Below, one piece after another: positions 7,407 through 16,566 of a stretch of DNA of 58,941 nt (position 1 is the stretch's first letter; each line of letters opens with the position of its first letter). The notes below the pieces were generated by a model that saw only the letters and a program-made list of their open reading frames with translations, searched no databases and was not told where the DNA came from. The stretch is from the NCBI GenBank assembly GCA_035620375.1, contig DASPGX010000015.1:1-58941 (forward strand), read 5' to 3'. The translations under genes and the position numbers were made by a program. This stretch comes from DASPGX01 sp035620375. GTDB taxonomy: Bacteria; Patescibacteriota; Minisyncoccia; 2-02-FULL-40-12; GWA2-44-9.

Positions 7407-10301
7407 CTATTCCATGCGGTCGCGGATGGCGCAGTACCGGCAGTCGCGTTCGTCGCACCGGTCGTTCCAGAACTCCAGCACGCGCACGCGCCCGTACATG
7501 TCACGGATGAGGGTCTTCAGGTCCCCGGTCATATCCGGAGTAACCGCGAAGGCCTCCTTTTTATATCTGCCGGACGCGTTGGGTTCCAGAAAATCAATCT
7601 GTCCGCCCGTCATGTTCCATTTTCCGTCCAGGTCCAGCAGAAGTTTGTAGAACAGCAGCTGGCGCCATTCGTTTCCGGTGTCGCTCTTCGTCAGGCCCCT
7701 GATGGCGTTCGCGCTCATGGGAGCTTTAGTCTTGTAGTCCACGACGCTGACCGTATTGCCATCCATGAGTTCCACCTTGTCCAGTTTCCCCGTCAGCGCG
7801 ATATCCGGATCAAGCTGGACGCGTTCCACGGCATACTCGGTCCTGACGTTGCGGTGCCACGAACCCTCGTATGCATCAAACCATCCGGAAAGCGACTCGG
7901 CGCCCTGCCGTTCCAGTTGCTCACGCATCTTTTCCGACAGGGCCGCCCGGGACAAGGCGGTGCGGAACGCCCCGATGAGGTCGGCCTTGGTGAAGGGCTT
8001 CTCCGGCCGCGCGAACACGCGCCGGAGCGCCTCGTGTGCGGCGGTGCCGTATTCCCCTTTCGGACCCGGTGCCTCCGGATACCGGACGAGGTTCAGGAAG
8101 TAATACCGCCAGGGACAGGCGAGGAAGTTGTTCAGCGCGGATACCGACAGCGGCTGCTTGGCCAACAGGTCCGCGATGAACGCCTTCTGCCGGAGGACCG
8201 GCTCGCTCCGTCGCCGGCCCGTGCGCGCCGCCATGTGTCCGGCATACTCGGATTCCAAAGACGAGGTGTCCATGTCGCGGCGCAGATGCTCCGGTATGGA
8301 AAGCACGAACCGGCTGGGCTGGAGGTCCTTGCCGTCCGCGGTCCGCTGGGGCCAGGCAAGCACCAGGCGCTTACGTGCGCGGGAGACCGCGACATAGAAC
8401 AGGCGGCGGATGTCGTCTTCGTCCGCTCCGGGGTCATCGTCGGCAAGATCGTCCGGCAGGGGCAGGCGCGGCGGTTTGCGCGCGTCGTCCCAATGTCCCC
8501 GCACGGCATGCGCCACGAACACCACGTCGAACTCCAGTCCTTTCGCCTTGTGGGCCGTCATCAGCTGCACCGCGTCCGGACGGGGCTGGGACAGGGCGGC
8601 CAAATCCACGTTGTGGGCGTCCAGCCGCTCAAGCGCGTCCAGAAAATCGGCGAGCGTGGCACGGTGCTCGGACGCCAGAAACGCGCGCACCGCGTCAAAC
8701 AGCGCGTGAAGCTTGGCGATGAGTTCATTGCCGTACGGGTGCGATGCGGCATGGGACACCCAGCCGGTCCGGTCCACCACCTCCTGCAGGGCGGACGTCG
8801 CATCCTTGTTGCGGATGCTGACCGCCAGGTCGCGGAGCATGGCGTAGGCGGCGGAGAGCGCGGCGGGGTCCTCGGCGTCCAGCCGCTTCAGCCGCGCCGG
8901 TGAGCGGAGCAGATCCCACGCGGAAACCCCCGTATCCCGTGCTGTTCTGCCGATGCGCGCAATGTCGAGAGGAGACACCTTCAGCAAATCCACATGCAGG
9001 GCATCCACCAGCGCGGCGTCGTCCCCGATGCTGCGGGCGGCCTTCGCCACGGCGAGCAGCTTGCCCACCTCGCGGTCGCCCAGCACCTGAAGGTCGGACT
9101 GCACCGCGAACGGCACGCCCAAGCGTTCCAGGGCGGACTGCAGGCCGTCGGCCTCGCGGTTCGTCCGGTACAGCACGGCGATACGGTCGGGCGGGGTTCC
9201 CTGCTGGATTGCGTCGGCGGCGAGTTTTGCGATGCCGAATTCCATTGCCCCGGGCGAGGAGAACGCGTACAGCTCCGCGGCGTCGTCCGCGTGGCCTGCC
9301 TTGGCCTTCAGCGCCCCCTGTCCCGGTGAAATGCCCATCGCCGCGTCCAGGATGGCCTGGCTGGAGCGGTAGTTCTCATCAAGACGGATGACCCTGCAGT
9401 CCGGATAGCGCTTGCCGAAATCGCGGAAGTTCTCCGGACTCGCGCCCTGAAACCGGTAAATGGCCTGCTCCAGGTCGCCCACGACGAAAAGATTGGGGGC
9501 GTCGCCGGAGGACTCGGTGATATGGCGCACGATGGCGTTCTGGACGCGGTTCGTGTCCTGATGTTCGTCCACGAGCACGTATTGATACTGCTCGGCCAGA
9601 TCCAGGCGGAGGTCGCGGTCCTTCTCCAGCGCCGAGGCCACGCGGACAAGCATGTCCGCGAAGTCGTAGCGGTTCGTCGCGGAAAGTTCCTTTTCGTACC
9701 GCGCGTATACCCTGGCGAGTTCGGTCATCCGCTTCGCCTGACGTGCCTGCGTGTCCTTGGTCTTCCCCTTCGGCGACGCCGATTTGACCGCTTTGGCGAA
9801 TTCAGCGGGAGCGTACCCCTTTCCTTTGACATCCCCGAGCGCGCCGATAATCGCGCGGACGTACGACTCGGGGCGCCCGGCCGGACGGAGCGACGGGACG
9901 TCTTCCGACTCAAGAATTGCCTCAACGACGCCGAGTTGCTCGGCGTCCGTGATGGCGGTGCCGCCGATGATGTCCGGAAAGCTGTCGGGATACCGCCCGA
10001 TGACTTCGTTGCAGAACGCATGGAACGTACCGATGCGCACGCCGTACGCCTCCTGGCCGATAAGGCCGGCGAGACGGTCACGCATGTTGAACGCCGCCTT
10101 TTCCGTGAACGTCAGCGCGAGGATGCTCCGCGGTTCGGCGTCCGTCTTCTTCAGGATGTTGGCGATGCGCAGGGTAAGCACCTGCGTCTTCCCCGTCCCC
10201 GGACCCGCGATGACCATGACCGGACCTTCAACGGCATCCACCGCCTCTTTCTGGCGGGGGTTCAGCGCCTTGTATTCCCTGGCGAACGGCGTCTGCGGCA
10301 T
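7407..10301 (-). CDS. UvrD/PcrA-type helicase fused to a PD-(D/E)XK nuclease
   Basis: A 964-residue superfamily 1 helicase with a C-terminal nuclease, likely working in break repair in the manner of AddA/AddB. Helicase motifs: LNPRQKEAVDAVEG (Q motif), AGPGTGKTQ (Walker A, residues 32-40), LVDEHQDTN (motif II, His in place of the common Phe) and LMTAHKAKGLEFDVV near the end of the motor. The nuclease begins at SALNNFLACPWRYYF and has GKLDKVE, VDYKTK and RQLLFY, the acidic, Lys and QxxxY elements of the fold. CDERDCRYC plus the earlier Cys could hold an iron-sulfur cluster as in AddB. The ATG giving MPQTPFAREY was chosen; TATACT lies six bases upstream, so the mRNA may be leaderless. Confidence 0.88.
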   Translation of the reverse strand: MPQTPFAREYKALNPRQKEAVDAVEGPVMVIAGPGTGKTQVLTLRIANILKKTDAEPRSILALTFTEKAAFNMRDRLAGLIGQEAYGVRIGTFHAFCNEVIGRYPDSFPDIIGGTAITDAEQLGVVEAILESEDVPSLRPAGRPESYVRAIIGALGDVKGKGYAPAEFAKAVKSASPKGKTKDTQARQAKRMTELARVYARYEKELSATNRYDFADMLVRVASALEKDRDLRLDLAEQYQYVLVDEHQDTNRVQNAIVRHITESSGDAPNLFVVGDLEQAIYRFQGASPENFRDFGKRYPDCRVIRLDENYRSSQAILDAAMGISPGQGALKAKAGHADDAAELYAFSSPGAMEFGIAKLAADAIQQGTPPDRIAVLYRTNREADGLQSALERLGVPFAVQSDLQVLGDREVGKLLAVAKAARSIGDDAALVDALHVDLLKVSPLDIARIGRTARDTGVSAWDLLRSPARLKRLDAEDPAALSAAYAMLRDLAVSIRNKDATSALQEVVDRTGWVSHAASHPYGNELIAKLHALFDAVRAFLASEHRATLADFLDALERLDAHNVDLAALSQPRPDAVQLMTAHKAKGLEFDVVFVAHAVRGHWDDARKPPRLPLPDDLADDDPGADEDDIRRLFYVAVSRARKRLVLAWPQRTADGKDLQPSRFVLSIPEHLRRDMDTSSLESEYAGHMAARTGRRRSEPVLRQKAFIADLLAKQPLSVSALNNFLACPWRYYFLNLVRYPEAPGPKGEYGTAAHEALRRVFARPEKPFTKADLIGAFRTALSRAALSEKMREQLERQGAESLSGWFDAYEGSWHRNVRTEYAVERVQLDPDIALTGKLDKVELMDGNTVSVVDYKTKAPMSANAIRGLTKSDTGNEWRQLLFYKLLLDLDGKWNMTGGQIDFLEPNASGRYKKEAFAVTPDMTGDLKTLIRDMYGRVRVLEFWNDRCDERDCRYCAIRDRME

Positions 10302-10307
10302 ACGGCA

Positions 10308-10313
10308 AGTATA
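10308..10313 (-). promoter_or_regulatory. -10 box six bases before the helicase ATG
   Basis: TATACT ends six bases before the ATG at 10301, which would put the transcript start at or near the first codon. No ribosome site is visible. Confidence 0.5.
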
Positions 10314-10385
10314 GCAATGCCGCGGTGCCACGGATATGTACACAAACTGATTCTATGGTATGGTAGGCGCCGTCAAGGAGGTCAT

Positions 10386-11420
10386 ATGATTCGGTTATGC
10401 ATCGCTCTTTCCGTTATGAGCATGGCGGGCACCCCCGTGCACGCGCAGGCGGACAACGACAAGCCGCTGACGCGGAATGCCTACCGCACCGCGGCGGCGG
10501 CGGCGCTGCCGTCCGTGGTGACCGTCCGCGTCCGGCGGGTGCAGGAATATTCGGCCCTGGATTCCCGTCCGCGCGGCGGTGACAGCGGTTCCGGCAGCGG
10601 CATCATTGTCGGCGCCGACGGGACGGTGGTCACGAACGCGCATGTCGCTCCCGACGGGACCTACGATATCGTCGTGGTGCTGTCGGACAGCCGTGAGTTC
10701 CGGGCGACGCTGGTGAAGAAGGCGGGTGACACGGACATCGCGGTCATCCGGATGACCGAACCGCCCGCGGACCTCGTTCCCGCGCGGTTCCGCGACCCCG
10801 CCACGGTCCAGCCCGGCGAAATCGTCATCGCCATCGGCACACCGCTCGGACTGAACAACACCGTGACGCAGGGCATCGTCAGCGCGTTCCGGCCCGCGCG
10901 GCTGGGCGGCAACCCGTATCCGCACCGTGTCATCCAGACGGATGCGGCCATCAATCCGGGCAATTCCGGGGGCGCGCTCGCCGATTTGGACGGCGCGGTG
11001 CTGGGCATGAACTCGTACATCCGCAGCGGCGGAAGCGGGTCCATCGGCCTCGGCTTCGCCATTCCTGCGGACATCGTGCAGATTGTCGCCGGCCAGCTCG
11101 CAGGAGCGGGCGGCGGCCAGGGATGGATAGGCCTCGTCGGGCAGGACGCGGATACGGCGCTCCGGCGCGCATTCCGGCTGCCCGAGGATGCGCGGTGTGT
11201 AGCCACGACCACCGTGGAACCCGGAAGTCCCGCGGCGCAGGCCGGCCTGAAGCAGGGCGACTGCATCATGACACTGGACGGGCAGGACGTTCAGGATGCG
11301 GATTCGTTCCAGTGGACCATCCGCAACCTGGAGCCCGGAGCGCAGATTACGCTGTCGGTTATTGCGCCCGGCGGCGCTGCGCGCGAGGTGCAGGTGACGG
11401 TCGGAAAGCGCGGCGAATAA
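10386..11420 (+). CDS. HtrA/DegP-like secreted serine protease with one PDZ domain
   Basis: A 344-residue exported protease of the trypsin-like HtrA family, which degrades misfolded envelope proteins. A signal peptide covers about residues 1-20 (ending TPVHA). The catalytic triad is complete: His86 in VTNAHVA, Asp117 in DTDIAV and Ser194 in INPGNSGGAL. A PDZ domain follows (about 245-340, with VEPGSPAAQAGLKQGDCI). There is no membrane anchor, so it is either released or held by other means. The ATG has AAGGAGG five bases upstream; a possible promoter is TGTACA-16-TATGGT (10337-10364). It converges with the MoxR/VWA operon. Confidence 0.9.
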   Translation: MIRLCIALSVMSMAGTPVHAQADNDKPLTRNAYRTAAAAALPSVVTVRVRRVQEYSALDSRPRGGDSGSGSGIIVGADGTVVTNAHVAPDGTYDIVVVLSDSREFRATLVKKAGDTDIAVIRMTEPPADLVPARFRDPATVQPGEIVIAIGTPLGLNNTVTQGIVSAFRPARLGGNPYPHRVIQTDAAINPGNSGGALADLDGAVLGMNSYIRSGGSGSIGLGFAIPADIVQIVAGQLAGAGGGQGWIGLVGQDADTALRRAFRLPEDARCVATTTVEPGSPAAQAGLKQGDCIMTLDGQDVQDADSFQWTIRNLEPGAQITLSVIAPGGAAREVQVTVGKRGE

Positions 11421-11428
11421 CGAACGAC

Positions 11429-11459
11429 GCCCCCGGGGAACCGGGGGCTTTGCATTTTT
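11429..11459 (+). terminator. Terminator of the HtrA-like gene
   Basis: GCCCCCGG-GGAA-CCGGGGGC followed by TTTGCATTTTT, nine bases after the stop. Confidence 0.85.
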
Positions 11460-11483
11460 AACGGCTCACGGCATGAGCCGTTG
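11459..11483. terminator. Recurrent AACGGCTCA hairpin, copy b
   Basis: AACGGCTCA and TGAGCCGTT around a 5-base loop, directly after the T-run of the previous terminator. Confidence 0.65.
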
Positions 11484-11503
11484 ACCCCCCCCGATAAACA
11501 AAA

Positions 11504-11526
11504 GCCCCGACCTTTTGGGTCGGGGC
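11504..11526 (-). terminator. Terminator of the MoxR/VWA operon
   Basis: GCCCCGACC/GGTCGGGGC with a 5-base loop; on the minus strand it is followed by TTTTGTTT. A weaker hairpin lies at about 11535-11558. Confidence 0.7.
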
Positions 11527-11560
11527 GTGCGACGCCGGAAGGGGCAAAGCCTCTTCCGGA

Positions 11561-12631
11561 CTACGGGCTCTTCACGATGACGAGCAGCAGCAGCGCCGCC
11601 ATCAGGGTAATGAGCAGTTCACGGCTCAGATCGCGGTCCGCATACTGGATTTCACGGCTCTCGGGGATGCGCGTGCGCTCCACGATGGCACGCATGGCGT
11701 TCTTCAGCTCGTCGCCGTCGTACGCGTTCCAGTATTCGCCGCCCAGTTCCTGCGTCATCATCCGCAGGAAAATGCGGTCCATGGACGTCAGGACAAGGCG
11801 TCCCGCCTCATCCCCTTCGGTCTGCACCATGTACTCCTCGGGGCAGCCCCTGGCATCCCGCTTTGACGGGATGGGGAACAGCTCGTACGGAATGCCGATG
11901 CCCAGGACGTAGACCCCCGTACCGCCGGAAGCGCTCAACGCGCTCAATGCCTGAGTCCGGCTCTCGGCGAGGATTTCCTCCGGTCCGTCCGGCTCGCCGT
12001 CGGTGAGGATGATGAGGATACGCTGCGCCCCGCTGTCGGGCTCGAAGAGCTGCACGCTCTTGAGGACCGCGTCCCAGTGGTTCGTCCCGCTCAACAGCAT
12101 GCCGGACGCGATTTCGGCGTGGCCGAATTCTCCCACCAGCCGTCCGACCAGCCGGTAATCGTCGGTCAGCAGGGGGACCATCTGGTACCCGAACCGCGTG
12201 AACACGACAAGCCCGATTTTGTCGGTGCCCTGCCTGCGCAGCAGGTCAAGGAAGTTATTGAGCTCCTGCTTGGCCATCTGCAGGCGGCTTGGGCCGCACG
12301 GGTCCATTCCCGTCTGCGCCAGCATGGAGAGGGATGCGTCCATGGCGATGACGATGTGCACGGGTTCGTACTTGGTGACGTACGAACGCGTCCGCAGGAA
12401 CGGCTGCAGCAGAAGCAGGGCCACGAGCCCGCCGACCGCGGTGGCCAGCAGGCCGTACGCCATGAACCGTGCCGTGCCGTACACCCGTCCGCGCATCGTC
12501 CGGCTCGCCCAGGCCAGCGCACCGCTGCGCCGCCAGGCATACCGGATGTACAGAAGGAATACGGCCGCCACGGAAATGGCGGCCGCGGTCAGGTACTGGG
12601 AATGTACGAAGTGCAGTTCGCCCATCGTCAT
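11561..12631 (-). CDS. BatB-like membrane protein with von Willebrand A domain
   Basis: 356 residues. Two membrane helices near the N-terminus, an extracytoplasmic von Willebrand A domain, and a last helix at the very C-terminus (LLITLMAALLLLVIVKSP). The metal-binding motif D-x-S-x-S is intact in IVIAMDASLSM, and a later ILTDGEPDGPEE supplies the second metal-site loop. It starts with ATGA overlapping the stop of the TPR gene, which suggests coupled translation. It is the last gene of the operon. The operon type is known from Bacteroides aerotolerance (Bat) clusters, but the role in this lineage is not established. Confidence 0.8.
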   Translation of the reverse strand: MTMGELHFVHSQYLTAAAISVAAVFLLYIRYAWRRSGALAWASRTMRGRVYGTARFMAYGLLATAVGGLVALLLLQPFLRTRSYVTKYEPVHIVIAMDASLSMLAQTGMDPCGPSRLQMAKQELNNFLDLLRRQGTDKIGLVVFTRFGYQMVPLLTDDYRLVGRLVGEFGHAEIASGMLLSGTNHWDAVLKSVQLFEPDSGAQRILIILTDGEPDGPEEILAESRTQALSALSASGGTGVYVLGIGIPYELFPIPSKRDARGCPEEYMVQTEGDEAGRLVLTSMDRIFLRMMTQELGGEYWNAYDGDELKNAMRAIVERTRIPESREIQYADRDLSRELLITLMAALLLLVIVKSP

Positions 12632-13218
12632 CTCCAGATACGCTGGGACTGATTGGAAGCGCCGTCCTTCGAGTCCTTCAGGGACCACAGGTCCGTGAGG
12701 GCGCCGAGCTCCTCCATTTCCTGATCCCCCTTGTCCTTGCCGGAGGATTTCGCCTCCTGCTCGATTCGTTTGAGGAGCAGTTCCAGGTTGATTTTCGTCT
12801 GCAGGTCGCCCGGGTCCGCCTTCAGCGCGGTGATGTACTGGTCCTTCGCCGTCTCCAGCTGTCGCCGGGCGACGGCCAGGTTTCCGCGGTTGTACAGAGC
12901 GCGCGCCGCAATGGCGTCCGTATGGGCGCCGGCGGTGACCGAGAACGCGCGGTCTGCGGATTCGGTGTCGCCGGTCATCAGGGACAGCACGCCTCCGGCG
13001 TAGTCCAGACGCCGCTGGAGCTCCGGAATCTGCCGGAGAACCCAGGAGGCGCGCGACGCGGCAAGCGATTCCAGCGCCGCGGCATATGCCGCGGGGTCGG
13101 AACCCGCCTGCGCGGTCAGGACCGTCCGGAGCGTCCGGTCGTACTCACGGTACGACCAGCTCCAGTACGCAAGCGCTCCGGCGATGAGCATGAGCGCGGC
13201 GATGAGCGTTCTCTTCAT
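12628..13218 (-). CDS. TPR-like envelope protein (BatC/E position)
   Basis: 196 residues with an N-terminal membrane helix (LIAALMLIAGALAYWSW), then helical repeats. ARALYNRGNLAVARRQLETAKDQYITALKADPGD is a clear tetratricopeptide-like pair (quoted here in parts: ALYNRGNLAVA and DQYITALKADPG). It lies between two von Willebrand A genes, as TPR proteins do in Bat operons, where they probably bridge partners. GGAGG precedes the ATG, and the stop overlaps the next start (ATGA). The basic, Ser/Lys-rich C-terminus is low complexity. Confidence 0.75.
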   Translation of the reverse strand: MKRTLIAALMLIAGALAYWSWSYREYDRTLRTVLTAQAGSDPAAYAAALESLAASRASWVLRQIPELQRRLDYAGGVLSLMTGDTESADRAFSVTAGAHTDAIAARALYNRGNLAVARRQLETAKDQYITALKADPGDLQTKINLELLLKRIEQEAKSSGKDKGDQEMEELGALTDLWSLKDSKDGASNQSQRIWR

Positions 13219-13231
13219 GGTTTCCTCCGGG

Positions 13232-14302
13232 TTACGGAACTTTCAGCCACAGATGTTCCACCAGCAGCCACGCGATGAAGCACGCGGCCATGAACACGTA
13301 GACGGGATAGCGGCGGTCCACCGTGCGCCGGGCACGGTCGAGAATGAACGTCCGCTCCTCGGCGCGGTGCACCTCCTCAAAGAGGGCGGGCATCGCGTCC
13401 AGGTTGCTGCTCTCACGGTACAGCCCACCGGACTCCAGCACGCTTTTGATGATGGCGCGCTTGTTCTCTTCCTGCTCCTGCGGACTCAGGCCGGTCGCGC
13501 CCGAACTCTCGTACGCGATGAAGTGCACCCGCATGCCCAGCCGCCTCGCGAACCAGATGGCCTTGGGCGGGAACATGCCGGTGTTGAACTTGCCGTCCGT
13601 GAACAGGATGATGAACTTTCCGGTCTGCGTGCCGACGGCTTCCGCCACTTCCTGGGCGTAGCGCAGGTCTTCCCCGGGTGTCCCGAGGGAATCCACGCTC
13701 CGTTCCAGGCGCACGCGGCTGTAGTTCTCGCCCAAGGCATCGGCTGCCTGGTCCTCCATCAGCGCCATGATTGACACCCAGATGCCGTCGCCGATGGCGG
13801 TATAGGCACCGAGCAATCCCTGTTTGGTGACGCCGATGGCGGATTCCACCTGGGCGAGGTCGTCGGTCGGGGGAACGATGACGCGGGCGTACCCGTTTCC
13901 CCGCGACTTCGACGACGCGCCGCTGTAGGCGCTGATGCCGATGAAGTCGCCTTCCCGCTTGCGCACGAATTCCTTCGTCATCTCCTTGATGCGCTCCATC
14001 GTGCTGTCCGGGCCGTTGCCCATGCTCGTGGAGCAGTCGATGCTGATGACGTACACGCGGTCGCGGAGCTGGATTTTCGCCGTCTCCACGGTGCGTTTGG
14101 GATTCGTGAGCGCGTAGGCCGCTGCGCATGCGATGAGGAACCACATCAGGAGCGGTCCCCCCATCAGCAGCTGCGGAACGAACCCCGCGGGCTTCGCCTG
14201 ACGCCGGGACGGAATATTGAGCCACTGGCGCGGGCGGCTTGCGGCCACCCACGCCAGAAGCAATCCCGCCACGGTGAGACCGAAGAGGAGTTCTCCGCTC
14301 AC
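13232..14302 (-). CDS. BatA-like membrane protein with von Willebrand A domain
   Basis: 356 residues with the same plan as the downstream BatB-like protein: N-terminal helix, second helix (LLMWFLIACAAAYAL), von Willebrand A domain and a C-terminal helix (YPVYVFMAACFIAWLLVEHLW). The metal site is intact: VISIDCSTSM gives D-x-S-x-S and ILFTDGKFNTG the third loop. It starts with GTG in a GTGA overlap with the upstream gene. The two A-domain proteins differ clearly in sequence, so they are not a recent duplication and probably act as a pair. Confidence 0.8.
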   Translation of the reverse strand: MSGELLFGLTVAGLLLAWVAASRPRQWLNIPSRRQAKPAGFVPQLLMGGPLLMWFLIACAAAYALTNPKRTVETAKIQLRDRVYVISIDCSTSMGNGPDSTMERIKEMTKEFVRKREGDFIGISAYSGASSKSRGNGYARVIVPPTDDLAQVESAIGVTKQGLLGAYTAIGDGIWVSIMALMEDQAADALGENYSRVRLERSVDSLGTPGEDLRYAQEVAEAVGTQTGKFIILFTDGKFNTGMFPPKAIWFARRLGMRVHFIAYESSGATGLSPQEQEENKRAIIKSVLESGGLYRESSNLDAMPALFEEVHRAEERTFILDRARRTVDRRYPVYVFMAACFIAWLLVEHLWLKVP

Positions 14303-15714
14303 GCCTTCACTTCCTGAATCAGGGCACGGAACGCGCCCGATTCCAGCTGCCCGTCCAGCTCACGCAGGTCGGCGAGCGATTGCTCGCTGGACTTCGTGAC
14401 CAGAAACTCCAGGCCGGATGCGGTAAGCGCCGCGGCGGCTTCGCGGCTCAGCCGCGTTTTGCGGTTGCATGCCGCGATGTACCGCGCCAGAAGCGGACGC
14501 AGCTGCGTCGCGTATTGCAGCGACGGCTCGGCCGTGTAGGCGGCCATCGCCGTTCTGCACCGGCTCCGCAGAAGCCAGCGCCGCCAGAACGCCTGCTCGA
14601 ACACGGGGTCCGGCAGATTCACGTCCGGTTCCACGGCCGCGGGACCGCGCTTCTTGGCGCGGGCGCGGGTACGCAGGAACACGACGACGCGGTGCATGCC
14701 ATAGCCGGTCAGCCCGGTGACGATGACGCCGCTGAGCGCCACGGGCAGCCACAGCAGGAGCCACCGCTCGTGCGGCGGGTCCGCGGTGATGCCTTTGGGC
14801 GGCTCGAACGTCGTGTCCCGTGAAATGACGGAACGGACGTACACCGTGGCGGCGCCGACGGTGATGGTACTGATGTCCGCAGGATGCCGGGCGGCCGGAA
14901 GGCGCGAGCCCTCCGCCCGTTCGGTATCGTCCGCGTACTTCCAGGTGACCGGCGGGAACGGGAACGGCACTCCCTTGGACGGCACATCCATCACCGCGAA
15001 CCTCCAGGTCCACGTGACGGTGCGCCGGTCGCGCACCGCATCTTCCGTCCGACCGGTGGAAAGCAGCACCAGCGGTTCCCGGAGCTTGAGGGCATCCAGG
15101 TACATGATGTCTTCCGACGGCTCCTCGGGAGCGAACTCGTTGAGGAACCGGACATCTGACGCCGCGTGAATGACAAGCGTCGCGGTGTTCGCGTCGCCGA
15201 TGCGCGCGACTTCGTGCAGGAGGTCGGACTCCGCGTAGACGGAGACCTTTTCGAGTTTCACCGCCGGCGCGTCCGCGGATGCGGTCCTGCGGACCTTCCG
15301 CGCTGAATCCCCTTCCGTGATGACGACGTCGTACCCGTACCGGATGGCGAACGACGGCACCTCATGGGTGCCGAGTTCCCAGCCCGGATCGGGAGCGACG
15401 ACGAGCGTCACGATGAGGAACTCCAGATCCCTGACCTCGGGTACGGCCATCCGGATGCCGGCATGCGCGGAAACCAGGGTGAAGGGCGCCACGACGGCGC
15501 TCTCCAGGTCTTCCGGCGCAAGCTCGACGCCCGTCTGGACGTACAGCACGTACGCGATGCGCGTCGGTTGTGCGCCGACGAACATGGAACGTTCCGGCCG
15601 GGCCTGGATTTTGACCGGTGCGGCTTCCGCGGGCGAGGCCGGGAACACCGCCATGGCCGCAAGCGCCCCGGCCAGGAGCGCCGACCGGGCCTTTCGCAGC
15701 AGAACAACGGACAT
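14299..15714 (-). CDS. BatD-like exported protein with C-terminal membrane helix
   Basis: 471 residues. A signal peptide (ALLAGALAAMAVFPASPAEA) is followed by about 300 residues of beta-rich exterior, a membrane helix (LLLWLPVALSGVIVTGLTGY) and a basic cytoplasmic domain of about 130 residues. The layout matches BatD-like proteins of MoxR operons, but sequence similarity by eye is weak. GGAGG precedes the ATG. Its stop overlaps the GTG start of the BatA-like gene. The helical tail (ATQLRPLLARYIAACN...) may contact MoxR or the DUF58 protein. Confidence 0.6.
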   Translation of the reverse strand: MSVVLLRKARSALLAGALAAMAVFPASPAEAAPVKIQARPERSMFVGAQPTRIAYVLYVQTGVELAPEDLESAVVAPFTLVSAHAGIRMAVPEVRDLEFLIVTLVVAPDPGWELGTHEVPSFAIRYGYDVVITEGDSARKVRRTASADAPAVKLEKVSVYAESDLLHEVARIGDANTATLVIHAASDVRFLNEFAPEEPSEDIMYLDALKLREPLVLLSTGRTEDAVRDRRTVTWTWRFAVMDVPSKGVPFPFPPVTWKYADDTERAEGSRLPAARHPADISTITVGAATVYVRSVISRDTTFEPPKGITADPPHERWLLLWLPVALSGVIVTGLTGYGMHRVVVFLRTRARAKKRGPAAVEPDVNLPDPVFEQAFWRRWLLRSRCRTAMAAYTAEPSLQYATQLRPLLARYIAACNRKTRLSREAAAALTASGLEFLVTKSSEQSLADLRELDGQLESGAFRALIQEVKA

Positions 15715-15723
15715 GGTTCCTCC

Positions 15724-16566
15724 TTACCTCGATTCCGAACGCTCCGTGAAGAAATCGCGGAGCGAGTCATAGAGTCCGAATTCGTCCTGTGTCGTCGTCA
15801 GCCGGCAGCGGTCGATGCCCAGGTCGTCCAGGTACCCGGACGGATCCCCGGCATCCACGCCGGCCGCGAAGACGGTCGTTCCCGATTCCACGTCGCGGAG
15901 GACGAACGTTCCCGCGATGGGCGCCGCCTGTGCTTCCATAGGGTCGGATACGACGACCGCGATGACGTCGGCACGCCCGGCAAGGTCGGCCAGGCGCGAC
16001 CGTTCGTCTTCGGGAAACAGGAAGTCCGAAATGACGCAGACCAGGTCCACCCCTTGGGTACCCTGGGCACTGAGCTCCCAGGCGAATTCCAAGGCGGAGA
16101 CCGGATCGGTCAGCTGTCCCGCCGGTTCCAGCGCGCGAAGGCCTGCGACTTCATCGTCCCAGACCTGCGCCGAACCGATGACGGACGTCACGCGCTCGAT
16201 GCGGTCCGTGAAGGCGACGGCACGGAGGATGTGGCCCCGGGACAGACATGCCGTCCCGAGGCCCTCCAGTGCCTGCAGCGCGGTGACGCGCTTGGGTCCG
16301 GCGTTGCCAAGTCCGCCCGACGCGGAGATGTCCACGAGGAACAGCACCGACGCCCGGCGGTCCGGGAACTTTTCCGTCACCAGCCATTCGCCGTATTTGG
16401 CGAAATGGCGCCGGCTGACCGACCGCGGAGAATCGCCGACCTCCAGCGGCCGGTGGCCGGCGAGATCGTACCCGCTGGCCCACTTGGCCGTTCCGGACTG
16501 GGCGAACCCCTCGCGCTGACGGACCCGCCGCCTGATGACGACGGGGAGCTTCTTCCAGATGTTCAT
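15724..16566 (-). CDS. DUF58 protein (von Willebrand A-like)
   Basis: 280 residues, slightly short for the family. The N-terminal block YDLAGHRPLEVGDSPRSVSR is a variant of the DUF58 signature (R-x-Y-x-x-GD-x-R-x-I-x-W). A von Willebrand A-like fold follows with a metal motif in LFLVDISASGG. No membrane helix is apparent, so it is cytoplasmic or peripheral. ATGA overlap with moxR argues for coupled synthesis; DUF58 proteins regularly follow moxR and are thought to work with the ATPase. Confidence 0.85.
   Translation of the reverse strand: MNIWKKLPVVIRRRVRQREGFAQSGTAKWASGYDLAGHRPLEVGDSPRSVSRRHFAKYGEWLVTEKFPDRRASVLFLVDISASGGLGNAGPKRVTALQALEGLGTACLSRGHILRAVAFTDRIERVTSVIGSAQVWDDEVAGLRALEPAGQLTDPVSALEFAWELSAQGTQGVDLVCVISDFLFPEDERSRLADLAGRADVIAVVVSDPMEAQAAPIAGTFVLRDVESGTTVFAAGVDAGDPSGYLDDLGIDRCRLTTTQDEFGLYDSLRDFFTERSESR

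Noticed and set aside
9522..10385. Open frame that extends the HtrA-like protein upstream by 288 codons
   Set aside because: The extension is antisense to the helicase. A signal peptide and AAGGAGG mark the ATG at 10386 as the true start.
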